Positions 9,707 through 17,724 of a stretch of 17,724 nucleotides of DNA are shown in pieces. The notes under the pieces are model-generated. The model saw only the letters and a list, made by a program, of their open reading frames with translations, ran no database searches and had not been told where the DNA came from. Origin of the DNA: Podila epigama (taxonomy: Eukaryota > Mortierellomycota > Mortierellomycetes > Mortierellales > Mortierellaceae); NCBI GenBank assembly GCA_015679605.1, contig JAAAVE010000509.1, positions 1 through 17,724 of the forward strand. The letters run 5' to 3'. The position numbers were made by a program, and so were the translations under genes. How positions within the stretch are numbered: the first letter of the stretch is position 1; the number at the start of each line of letters is the position of its first letter.

Positions 9707-10786
9707 ATGCTTCCTACAGTATGCCGCGCCTCGACTGTGAAGTCACTGGCTTCCAAGTTCATCTTCACCACGCCAAATTCCTACAACCTCGTTTCACGGC
9801 GCTTTATTAGTAACTCAAAGGATGATGACTCTCGTCCCCGTATGTTATGCCATCTCCGGATCACCTCCCAAAAAAGAGAAAGCAACGTCTTGATGCACCC
9901 ACCTTCTTCAAACACCCCGTCATGCACATCTGTTAGCGTCGAATGATGTCATATTTCGTCAATGAGCAATGGCTAGAAACTTGGAGGTCACAACTCAACA
10001 TTCACCGTGCTCGGACCCTCACATTAACACTCGTGGTTATTCTCTTTTTCTGTCCATTAGATACCGACTCTCTGATGGCCATTATTTCTGACTCGATCAG
10101 CTCACGTATGTCTGATATTTGTTTTGAGCAGCACATGTGAATTAGTTGTAGGTCGTGTCGGCTATTCTTGACTCACATATCATTTGTATGCTCGCCTTGG
10201 GTTCAATAGAAGAAACAGCCCCTCCTGCAAATGAGCAGTTTAGAATGGCCAGGGGAAGCTTCCGCAAGGGCGATGTAAGAAAGGACTATTCATTTAGAAC
10301 ATTGCATGACAGGACATCGTGGAATAGGGGAGAGGCTACCAGGATATTTTTTTTTTTTTTAGCCTTTAGCCAGGATCTAACAGGATGCCCTTTCTCATAT
10401 TCGATAATGTCGCTCAACAGATTTACAAGCCATCGGACCTGAACGACTCAAAGCGTTCCGTATATAGCGCGCCTCCCAAGCCTGTTGATGAGCTCAAGAT
10501 TTTGAACCTGAACCCCATTGTTGAATACAAGGTATGATCTTTTTTTTCAGTGATACATGATGCATGTTGCTGAAAACCCATGCAAATGTCTACCGATCAT
10601 ACTCTCTAACCTATTTCATGATTTCTATAGAACGCCGCACTCTTGTCGAACTATATCACTCCTCTTGGCCGCCTCATGTCAAGGGAACAAACTGGCCTGT
10701 CGGCCAAAAATCAACGTCGCTTGACAAAGGCTGTGCGCCGTGCTCGTGCCATGTGCATCCTCAGCCCAACATCGAAGGACCTGTAG
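9707..10786 (+). CDS. RSM18: Mitochondrial small ribosomal subunit protein bS18m
   Basis: Predicted exons are 9707-9839, 10061-10105, 10210-10274, 10421-10531 and 10631-10786. All are GT-AG and in frame, giving 169 aa. The protein is a structural component of the mitochondrial 37S/28S subunit, near the platform in bacterial S18. The last exon carries the S18 core: NAALLSNYITPLGRLMSR (119-136), then TGLSAKNQRRLTKAVRRAR. The preceding FRKGDIYKPSDL is formed exactly by joining exons 3 and 4 and fits the fungal Rsm18 pattern, which is why I chose the acceptor at 10420. The first 40 residues are basic and hydroxylated with RRFIS near 31-35, fitting a matrix presequence. Introns are 221, 104, 146 and 99 nt. 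Exons 2 and 3 are only 45 and 65 nt. Exon 2 is the least certain, supported by phase and splice sites only. Confidence 0.88.
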
Positions 10787-11456
10787 CGATCTTTATGTGC
10801 CAACAATCCCAGCAACCCGACGATGAATAAATATCAGATTTAAGTAAACGAATCGAGAATGTAGACTATAGCAAAGGGAGGCAGGGAGTTCATTGTATGT
10901 CGCCAGGTGATTTCTGCGGTGAGGAGATAAAAATCCACTTGCGGTGGCTTGTGTTTGCCAATGGATCCTGGCCCCAAAATGGAAATACTTGGACGCACAC
11001 TTCAATACTTCCGCGCTTTTCCACAAATCCGAGCGACTCCTTCATTCCTCACCATCGTTCATTATAAACATAATCCACATTACAGTCGTCTCCTCGCAAC
11101 TTCTTATTTCACGCTTCACAGAGGTACATTTTCCATGGCCCTTTTCATGATACCATTTGGTACTCTAATATTTCGGTAACTGGGCATCGTTGCTATGCCA
11201 ATGGAAATGAATAAAAAGGCCCTAAATCAACTTTTGAAAACACGCCCTCCCAATTTACAACTTTAGGACACATAGACTTTGCAATTCAAAAAGAAGAGCC
11301 GTTTTGCGTACTGCTCGTCATTATCACCAACGTCACCACTGTATACGCCCTCCATTCTTTACTATTGGAGGCATCCTTGCTTCCTTTCTCTCCGTTATCC
11401 ATTTTCTAAACGGCAGTTGATACCTTTGCTCGGGAGGATCCAAACTCTATCGCCTC
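10787..11456. other. Intergenic region between bS18m and the PPR gene
   Basis: These 670 bases hold a poly(A) signal candidate at 10826-10831 for bS18m and, presumably, the promoter and 5' UTR of the PPR gene. A second AATAAA at 11210-11215 is too far from the bS18m stop to be its first choice. Short open frames here overlap each other and show no recognisable domain. I see no RNA gene or repeat. Confidence 0.55.
10826..10831 (+). terminator. Candidate polyadenylation signal of bS18m
   Basis: AATAAA lies 40 nt after the bS18m stop codon. It is called from motif and position only. Confidence 0.5.
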
Positions 11457-14400
11457 ATGGGCATTCCAAAGTTGCTCAGGACATCAGCCCCCTTGGTTCG
11501 GAAAAAGTCTGTCACGCGATCTGTCTCCAAGCTATCATCGTTGTCCACTGCGGGCGGCAGGATCACTGGACCTCTTCAACACTGGAAAGGAGTAGATTTC
11601 TTGCACAACAGTAACTGCCCGTCTGCATGGCATGATCGAATCCAGCAACGTCTGTGTGGCCACTCCCTGTTACCTAAACCAGCAATTAACCCTATTGGGC
11701 GAGAATCCTTACGGTTAAACCGAGCGGACCACCATGAGCAATTAGTGGGAATATACAGCAAATCGTTACAAGGAATTTTTGACAAATCCGAACAGATCGT
11801 CCATCCTGCACTGCCCTCGAGGTCAAGACGATTATACCTCTTTATCTCGTCACTCTTCTCAGCGCCAACATGTGGGAATGCAAGACCATGGCCAGGGACA
11901 GGATCTCCTTCAATACAGGCAAGAGTGTTTTCAACAGCATCCTTACGACGATCAAATGCCTCTATAGCGCCGCGATTAAAACATACTTCGGCACTATGGG
12001 ATCGCACGACACCCAGTTCTCAACCAAGGACGACAATGGCACTATTAACATCTTCAACACCTATCACTTCATCTACAGCAATTACAGCATCCACATTTTC
12101 AACATTGTCCATAGCACCTACTTCATTATCATCATCTAAAGTTTCAACATCTTCCTCCTTGCGTACAAGATTGGCGCGCCGTTCCCCCTCACGTGGAAGG
12201 ATACGTAAGCAGGTCGGATCTAAAGCAAATATTCTTAAACATGTCCGCGCGTCTCACCTCGGGGCGAAGCGTCGGCGTCGGCTTGGTATGCTTCGCGCTC
12301 AACAACAAAGAAAGGCCTTTCAACGAAATGAGCTTCCTCGCCACGTATCACAACTCCATCCTCCCGACAGCACCCACCACGCCGGCACACCTCGTCCAAT
12401 TTTCCGAGAAGGTAGAAGGAGGCGTAAAAGAGCAAACCAGCTTGCAACCATTCCGGGATTAGACGGATACACCCATATTCATTATTACTGGAGAAAAGGA
12501 GGATCTGCCAGAAGACGTATCCTTGGTATGCAGCAGTACTTACTCCAATCCAAGGCCGCATCCAAACGTGGAACCGAAGTTCGCAGGGCGATTCAGGAGC
12601 GCCAGTTGCGGGCTGTAAATCAAAAACGGAAAAATTTGCAGCGTTCAATGCGGAGGAATTTTGTATATCGACACTCTCTTTTGCTGGATCAACTTCGAGG
12701 GTCTCTCCGTCATGGAGCATACAGCCAGGCAACACGGATAGCGAAATCACTCATCAAGGCAAGTTCTCAAGGCGCAAAGCTGCCGTTGCCACGGTACTGG
12801 CTGCGTCTCGCCAAGATCGATCAATTCCGCTACCGCGCGGAACGATGTGAGTACGCTCTCTCCTTGCAAGGAGCCCCTTTTTCAACTCCGAGTACCAGAC
12901 GATTCTTTACTACGTTCGAGTTCAACATGATGCTTGAGCGATGCAAAGAGTTGGAAGACTGGAGTCATGGGTATTTGATATCCAAACTCTTGCTGAAGCG
13001 ATATTTGTCCCCAAAGTTCACATTTGGAAGATCGGTCTTGGATCATGGATCTCCAGACTCAAGGACGATTCACTCAATGGCGGAGATGTTTGTGAAGTCC
13101 CAACATCCTGATCGAGCTGAGCTGCTGTTCTCTACGCTTGTAGGACGGTACCCAAATCCAATTCCTATTGGCGTGTACGAGTCGTACGTGCAACTTTTGG
13201 CCACGGATAGCCGACATATACCACAGATTGAATTGGCGCTAAGGCGTCTTGAAAAGCATGGACCAACACCGACGCCAACACTGTATAACGCTGTTCTGAA
13301 GGCGATGGGTCGCCAGAACGGCCCTGACAGGATTCGGCGCCTAGTTTCTCAGATGATCGCAGGAGGGTTTAGGCCGGATCAACAGACGTATCGCATTTTG
13401 ATAGCTCAATGCCTGAACCACAGAAATATGCAGGGCGCGTACGATTGGCTAGCAGAGTACGAGAGACAAGGGTTCGAGGTCCGAACGAGTACGCTTGAGC
13501 CCTTCCTAAAGACTTGCTCGCGATGGACTGTTTACTACAGTGGTCTTCAAAAACAACTACCGGGGCCGCGGAGCACAAAGCAACGGAATCCAGCAAAACC
13601 CACATATGATGAATCGGCTCAAGAATGGTTGCATCAAGCTCTCCTCGTTTTTCAGATTGTGTCGGATAGGAACCTCATACCAAGCATGCAGATGTACAAC
13701 AAACTTATTGAAGCACTTTTAGCCCAGTCGCGTGTCAGCGAGGCGCAAAAGGTGCTGCGGGTCTTGATGGATACGCATCTTTATATCCCGACACATGCTA
13801 CCTGGGCCCTCTTTTTTAATCACCATCTACAGGCAAGCGACCACGTTGCAGCGATGAAGGTTTTGACCGCGATGAGAAAGCACCCGGAACCCCTAACAGA
13901 GTCATCTTTAGCCATCCAAGTTCCTAAGCCGTTTCGTCCGATTCGACCCAAGCCAGCAGTACCTACAGCGATGTATAGCACCTTGTTTCAACATTTACTT
14001 GACCACGGAAAGGCATCACTTGCGGAGCAGACACTCTACGATATGATGGTTCACCAAAAGCGGACAGTGCGACCCACAGAGAAGCAGGTTGTTGATCTAA
14101 TTTGGAAACTTACGTGGGATGCTGAAGCTGCTGAACGAGTGTACGAAATTCTGTTTAGCCAGATTCAGAGAAGCGACAAGAGAGGCAACTCAGGGCCAAT
14201 TCATCTCGCCAAGGTTGGAGTGATGAGTGCCAAGGCTCACACCACTGTGCCGTCGCAGCATGAGGATGTGTGGAGATCCTGGATGGCGATGACGCATCAC
14301 TACCAGCTACATCAGCAGGGGAGGTCAAAGATGGCACTAGAGAAGGACCAGGCAGTGATGTCGTTAGCGTTTGAGCAAGTGGCGCTGGCAATGCGTAATT

Positions 14401-14945
14401 TACCTACTCGAAAGCAAGGTTCATTTTCATACGTTAAGGCCCAGCAGCAGCTCCAACTCCAAGGAAAGGTTCGGGTGTCATCAGTCGACGGTTGGGATGC
14501 GGGCACATTTGGAGCAGGTGGAAAAGGCATGCAGAGAGAAGGAGACGTGGTGACTGATCGAGTAGACCATATGGCGGTGAAAGGCAAGCTTCTCCACTTG
14601 ATCGAACGGCTGCTGCGACGACCAGACTACCTTCACGCGGAGCACTCAAACCTGCGCGACACTGTGGTGTTGGGCACGGAAGGAAGCAGCTTGCGTGCAC
14701 AGGAATCAGAAAGCCGCCTTGACTATCTGAAGCAATCCATGGCATGGGTTCGGCAGTACGGGATTCCCCTTCGCGTAGAGGGAATGGACGTGTACCTGAA
14801 CGGTTTAATTTCGCACCGCGACCTCCGTTCTGTACAAATTATGCTGGCTGAGATCACAGACTTTGAACCCCCTTTAAGTAGCGTCCCATCTTCGAGCTCC
14901 CTTACTCTGGCAACGTTGCTGACACGCTATCGTGAATATACATGA
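11457..14945 (+). CDS. Large pentatricopeptide-repeat protein, probably mitochondrial
   Basis: One uninterrupted frame of 1162 aa. PPR proteins bind organellar RNA in a sequence-specific way and act in its stability, processing or translation. The N-terminus has no acidic residue before Asp47 and several Lys/Arg/Ser residues, which fits a mitochondrial presequence. Residues about 190-250 are Ser/Thr-rich, and 262-300 are strongly basic (RRRR at 272-275). PPR-like helix pairs start near 487 (FEFNMMLERC), and clear units begin at 608 (TLYNAVLKAM, next unit after GFRPDQQTY), 744 (MQMYNKLIEAL) and 839 (MYSTLFQHLL). The repeats are spaced irregularly, as is usual in fungi, and there may be more degenerate units out to about 1140. 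I cannot assign an orthologue (Pet309/Cya5-type large fungal PPR proteins are possible). It is the only intronless gene in the window. The start is the first ATG of the frame. Confidence 0.88.
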   Translation: MGIPKLLRTSAPLVRKKSVTRSVSKLSSLSTAGGRITGPLQHWKGVDFLHNSNCPSAWHDRIQQRLCGHSLLPKPAINPIGRESLRLNRADHHEQLVGIYSKSLQGIFDKSEQIVHPALPSRSRRLYLFISSLFSAPTCGNARPWPGTGSPSIQARVFSTASLRRSNASIAPRLKHTSALWDRTTPSSQPRTTMALLTSSTPITSSTAITASTFSTLSIAPTSLSSSKVSTSSSLRTRLARRSPSRGRIRKQVGSKANILKHVRASHLGAKRRRRLGMLRAQQQRKAFQRNELPRHVSQLHPPDSTHHAGTPRPIFREGRRRRKRANQLATIPGLDGYTHIHYYWRKGGSARRRILGMQQYLLQSKAASKRGTEVRRAIQERQLRAVNQKRKNLQRSMRRNFVYRHSLLLDQLRGSLRHGAYSQATRIAKSLIKASSQGAKLPLPRYWLRLAKIDQFRYRAERCEYALSLQGAPFSTPSTRRFFTTFEFNMMLERCKELEDWSHGYLISKLLLKRYLSPKFTFGRSVLDHGSPDSRTIHSMAEMFVKSQHPDRAELLFSTLVGRYPNPIPIGVYESYVQLLATDSRHIPQIELALRRLEKHGPTPTPTLYNAVLKAMGRQNGPDRIRRLVSQMIAGGFRPDQQTYRILIAQCLNHRNMQGAYDWLAEYERQGFEVRTSTLEPFLKTCSRWTVYYSGLQKQLPGPRSTKQRNPAKPTYDESAQEWLHQALLVFQIVSDRNLIPSMQMYNKLIEALLAQSRVSEAQKVLRVLMDTHLYIPTHATWALFFNHHLQASDHVAAMKVLTAMRKHPEPLTESSLAIQVPKPFRPIRPKPAVPTAMYSTLFQHLLDHGKASLAEQTLYDMMVHQKRTVRPTEKQVVDLIWKLTWDAEAAERVYEILFSQIQRSDKRGNSGPIHLAKVGVMSAKAHTTVPSQHEDVWRSWMAMTHHYQLHQQGRSKMALEKDQAVMSLAFEQVALAMRNLPTRKQGSFSYVKAQQQLQLQGKVRVSSVDGWDAGTFGAGGKGMQREGDVVTDRVDHMAVKGKLLHLIERLLRRPDYLHAEHSNLRDTVVLGTEGSSLRAQESESRLDYLKQSMAWVRQYGIPLRVEGMDVYLNGLISHRDLRSVQIMLAEITDFEPPLSSVPSSSSLTLATLLTRYREYT

Positions 14946-15355
14946 GGTCTCTCAAATTTTGTCACAAAGGAACCTTGGCAGGCTAACAAAATGCATTGTT
15001 TTCATTCTTTTGGGGCAATCCTGACACGCCTCAGTAAGAAATACAAAACGGTAGCTCCTTGTAATAAGGAGGCGCTGGGTACTTGTTATCAAAGAAACAT
15101 TTCCTGTATTCTCCAACTTGACATGGAGGTAACATTGACGTTTGCCTTGATCATAATCTGTAGCGCCATGGTAGTCTCGGTAATTTGGAGACTGGGAATT
15201 GTCCAATCAATGAGCACTAGTATTTTGGTGGCAAATGGCAGTCATATTTTTGTTTATCTTTTTTTTTTTTTTTTTTCCATTCCAAAAAAAAAATAATTAT
15301 CAATTGAGGGAGTTTGTACACATTGACCCTTTGTACACATCTGTAATTTTCAATC
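14946..15355. other. Intergenic region between the PPR and ENP2 genes
   Basis: These 410 bases contain the PPR gene 3' end and the ENP2 promoter. The only notable element is a T18/A10 homopolymer pair. A short + frame at 14991-15296 runs into the homopolymer and has no coding features. No canonical AATAAA is seen close to the PPR stop. Confidence 0.55.
15259..15293. repeat. T18 - 7 nt - A10 homopolymer pair
   Basis: Eighteen T (15259-15276), the spacer CCATTCC, then ten A (15284-15293). It lies about 63 nt before the ENP2 start codon. It could be a poly(dA:dT) nucleosome-excluding promoter element, or form a weak hairpin. The function is inferred. Confidence 0.7.
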
Positions 15356-17724
15356 ATGTCGCTCCAAGTCCAAAATGCCAACAATGTCAAGATTTATACA
15401 GTCTCAGGATCCAAAGGGTCACGCTCTATACCAGACTGGTTGGCGAGACGCAATAAAAAATCTCTCAAGAACGACCTCGGTAACCTGCCGCTTCAGTTTT
15501 TTTTTCTTGCTTGGGTTCCTACTAGTTGCTACTTATTTGTCAACCTCAAGTTAACATACCACTGTACCGTCCATTATTTATCTCGTTTTGGCTCTTATTA
15601 AGAATGGAGGCATCGCATTGAGCTCATCCAAGACTTTGAGTTTCCTGAAGCGTCATTAAAGATCAGAACAACACGGGACGGCAAATATGTTATGGCAACA
15701 GGTACTTTATATTCTCCTTTCTTCTCCTTTCTTCTCCTTTCTTCTCTTTTTCTTTTGGGTATTGGATCAAGGCATGGAGATGTATCTAACATAAAGTCGA
15801 CCTTGACAGGTGTATATAAGCCTCAGATGAGGGTTTATGAATACTCGGAAATGTCGATGAAGTTCGATCGTCATACCGATTCTGAAAACGTTGACTTTCA
15901 GATCCTTTCAGACGATTGGACAAAGACCGTGCACCTGCAATCTGACAGGACCATCGAGTTCCATGCCCAAGGAGGCATCCACTATAAAACCAGGATTCCC
16001 AAATTCGGTCGGTCCCTGACATACCACTACCCTTCTTGCGATCTCCTCGTCACTGGATCTTCAAACGAAATCTACCGACTCAATTTGGAACAGGGACGCT
16101 TCTTGAACTCGCTTGTCACAGATGTAGACGGCAGCAGTGGGAGTGGTGTAAACTGCGGCGAGATCAACCCTGCTCATCTGCTGTATGGCTGTGGAACAGA
16201 TTCGGGAACGGTCGAGTTTTGGGATCTGCGAGTCAGGGGAAGAGTTGGCATTCTGGCCCCTTCACTCCCCGAGAGTGTCATGTCCAGCTCACTAAGTATT
16301 TCATCCATGAAGTTCAGGGATGATGGATTAGGCATGGCTGTCGGTACCTCCACGGGACATGTGCTCATGTACGATCTTCGCAGCAATATTCCCCTCTTCG
16401 TCAAGGACCACCAATATGGATTCCCCATTAAGAGTTTGACCTTCCACGAGGGCACACAGGGCGAGGATGGCCGTAGCAAGGTTGTTTCGGCCGATTGCAA
16501 GATTGTCAAGATCTGGGATAAGGAGAATGGCGCCAACTTTACATCAATCGAACCTGCCAATGACATCAACGACGTCTGTGTTGTCGACAACTCGGGACTT
16601 ATGTTTGTGGCGAACGAAGGCATCCAAATGCAGAGTTACTATATCCCCGCCTTGGGTCCAGCACCCAAATGGTGCTCCTTCCTCGACAACCTCACTGAAG
16701 AATTGGAGGAGAACCCTGTCCAGAACATTTACGACGACTACAAGTTTATCACCCGCAAGGAGATATCATCGTACGTGTCAGATCTTTCTTTTCTTCTTCT
16801 TCTTCTTCTTTCTCCCCTTCTTCCTCTTGTTCTTTCTTCTGTTCGTTATTCTTCTACAGGCCGCATGTTCATCTAATAACGATCTTCTCGATATTCATTT
16901 TCCTACTTTCAAAACCCTTTTAGTTTGGGCTTGGATCATCTTGTTGGAAGCTCGGTACTGAAGCCATACATGCACGGATTTTTCATCGACTTGCGACTCT
17001 ATGAGAAGGCCAAGGCTATTGCTAACCCCTTCGCCTACGCTGACTACCGTGAGAGAGAAGCTAAGGAAAAGCTGGCCAAGGAGTCGGGATCCCGTATTCG
17101 CGCGACTATGAAGTTGCCCAAGGTCAATAAGGCACTTGCCACAAAGATGATGTTGGGCGAAGCTAAGGCTCTTCGTAAGGCAGGCAGTGATGCTAGTGCA
17201 GTCGCCGAAGGAGGTGCTCTCAAGGACAGCCGTTTCGCTGATCTTTTCACCAACCCAGACTTCCAAGTGGACGAGGACACAAACGAGTTCAAGCTCCTCA
17301 ACCCTGTGCAGTCAACGAAGAAGCCCAGCTACCGTATCGTGGGCGAGGACGAGATCGAGGAGGAAAGCGAGGGCAGTGGAAGCGATGGAAGCGATGTGGA
17401 TTCGGACGAGGATCTTATTCGTGTCAGTACTTACAAAAAGTCTTCATCCAAGAAGAAGGCCGAACCCATTACCTCTATTCGGTCTGGTGTCAAGGATCGC
17501 AAACGTATTCCCAAAATGGAAGCTCTCAAAGTAGGTGAACGTTTGTTACTAGGATCGACCCCGAGACAATGTCATGTTTGGATACTTTTTTTTGTTGTTG
17601 TTGGTGTTGTTGTTTCGACTTGATGGGGTTATTAACATATCCTCTTCTCTCTCTCTCGCATGCTCCTACAACCCCAACAGCAACAAGCAAACAGCAGCTC
17701 AGGACCTGTTCTCAAATCACAAGC
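15356..17724 (+). CDS. ENP2: ENP2/NOL10 WD40 ribosome-biogenesis protein (3' end outside window)
   Basis: Exons are 15356-15479, 15603-15701, 15810-16770, 16924-17530 and 17681 to the window end, all GT-AG, giving at least 611 aa. Enp2/NOL10 is an essential nucleolar WD40 protein of the 90S/small-subunit processome, needed for 18S rRNA maturation. Hallmarks: IPDWLARR (25-32), RIELIQDFEFP (46-56), ILSDDWTK followed by RIPKFGRSL, LNLEQGRFLN, VEFWDLR, YDLRSNIPL, KDHQYGFPIKS, VKIWDKENG, LGPAPKWCSFLDNLTEELEE, YMHGFF, LPKVNKALA and NPDFQVDED. This matches yeast Enp2 and human NOL10 almost block for block. The N-terminal half forms the propeller. A Glu/Asp/Ser-rich stretch (roughly 535-562) precedes a basic tail, as in the family. 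NOL10 is about 690 aa, so roughly 80-100 residues probably lie beyond the window. Intron 4 (17531-17680) and the final exon are supported by splice sites and phase only. Confidence 0.96.
15711..15750. repeat. 10-bp CTTCTCCTTT tandem repeat in ENP2 intron 2
   Basis: Two exact copies (15721-15740) are flanked by near copies (15711-15720, 15741-15750). It forms a long pyrimidine tract inside the 108-nt intron 15702-15809. Confidence 0.85.
16791..16810. repeat. TTC microsatellite in ENP2 intron 3
   Basis: About six and a half TTC triplets lie inside a longer pyrimidine tract within the 153-nt intron 16771-16923. It is upstream of the presumed branch site. Confidence 0.85.

Noticed and set aside
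13465-13485. A GGTTCGAGGTCCGAAC-like tRNA B-box
   Set aside because: It is inside the PPR coding frame, and no cloverleaf or A-box is found around it.
15259-15293. T18/A10 pair as a bacterial-type terminator
   Set aside because: The window is eukaryotic. A poly(dA:dT) promoter tract is the simpler reading given its place just before ENP2.

Overview
The window looks like nuclear DNA of a filamentous fungus. All five protein genes lie on the + strand. Four of them carry short GT-AG introns of about 80 to 220 nt, often with CTAAC-like branch sites, and there are Gln/Ser-rich low-complexity insertions. The low-complexity style and the retention of a SNAPC1-like gene fit an early-diverging lineage such as Mortierellomycota or Mucoromycota. 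That placement is inference, not proof.

Layout: 1-700 is an ATG-free, CA/CT-rich leader and promoter. 701-7154 is a five-exon P4-type ATPase (phospholipid flippase, Dnf1/2 or ATP10-like, 2001 aa when spliced). 7486-9190 is a five-exon gene whose spliced product (422 aa) resembles SNAPC1/SNAP43, a subunit of the snRNA promoter-binding complex; its first two exons are easily missed. 9191-9706 is intergenic and holds a decayed, minus-strand Ty3/gypsy-like reverse transcriptase relic. 9707-10786 is a five-exon gene for mitochondrial ribosomal protein bS18m (169 aa). 11457-14945 is an intronless gene for a 1162-aa pentatricopeptide-repeat (PPR) protein with a likely mitochondrial presequence. 15356 to the window end is the 5' part of the ENP2/NOL10 WD40 ribosome-biogenesis gene (at least 611 aa, five exons visible, 3' end outside).

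The genes are independent eukaryotic units, not an operon. Two neighbours (bS18m and the PPR protein) point to mitochondrial gene expression. ENP2 works in nucleolar 40S ribosome assembly, SNAPC1 in snRNA transcription and the flippase in membrane lipid asymmetry. I see no tRNA, rRNA, CRISPR array or intact transposon. I did not find an unknown multi-gene system. The points most worth a second look are the SNAPC1-like gene, the retroelement relic, the insertion-rich flippase, and three introns in which a T-tract with a decoy AG lies upstream of the branch site.
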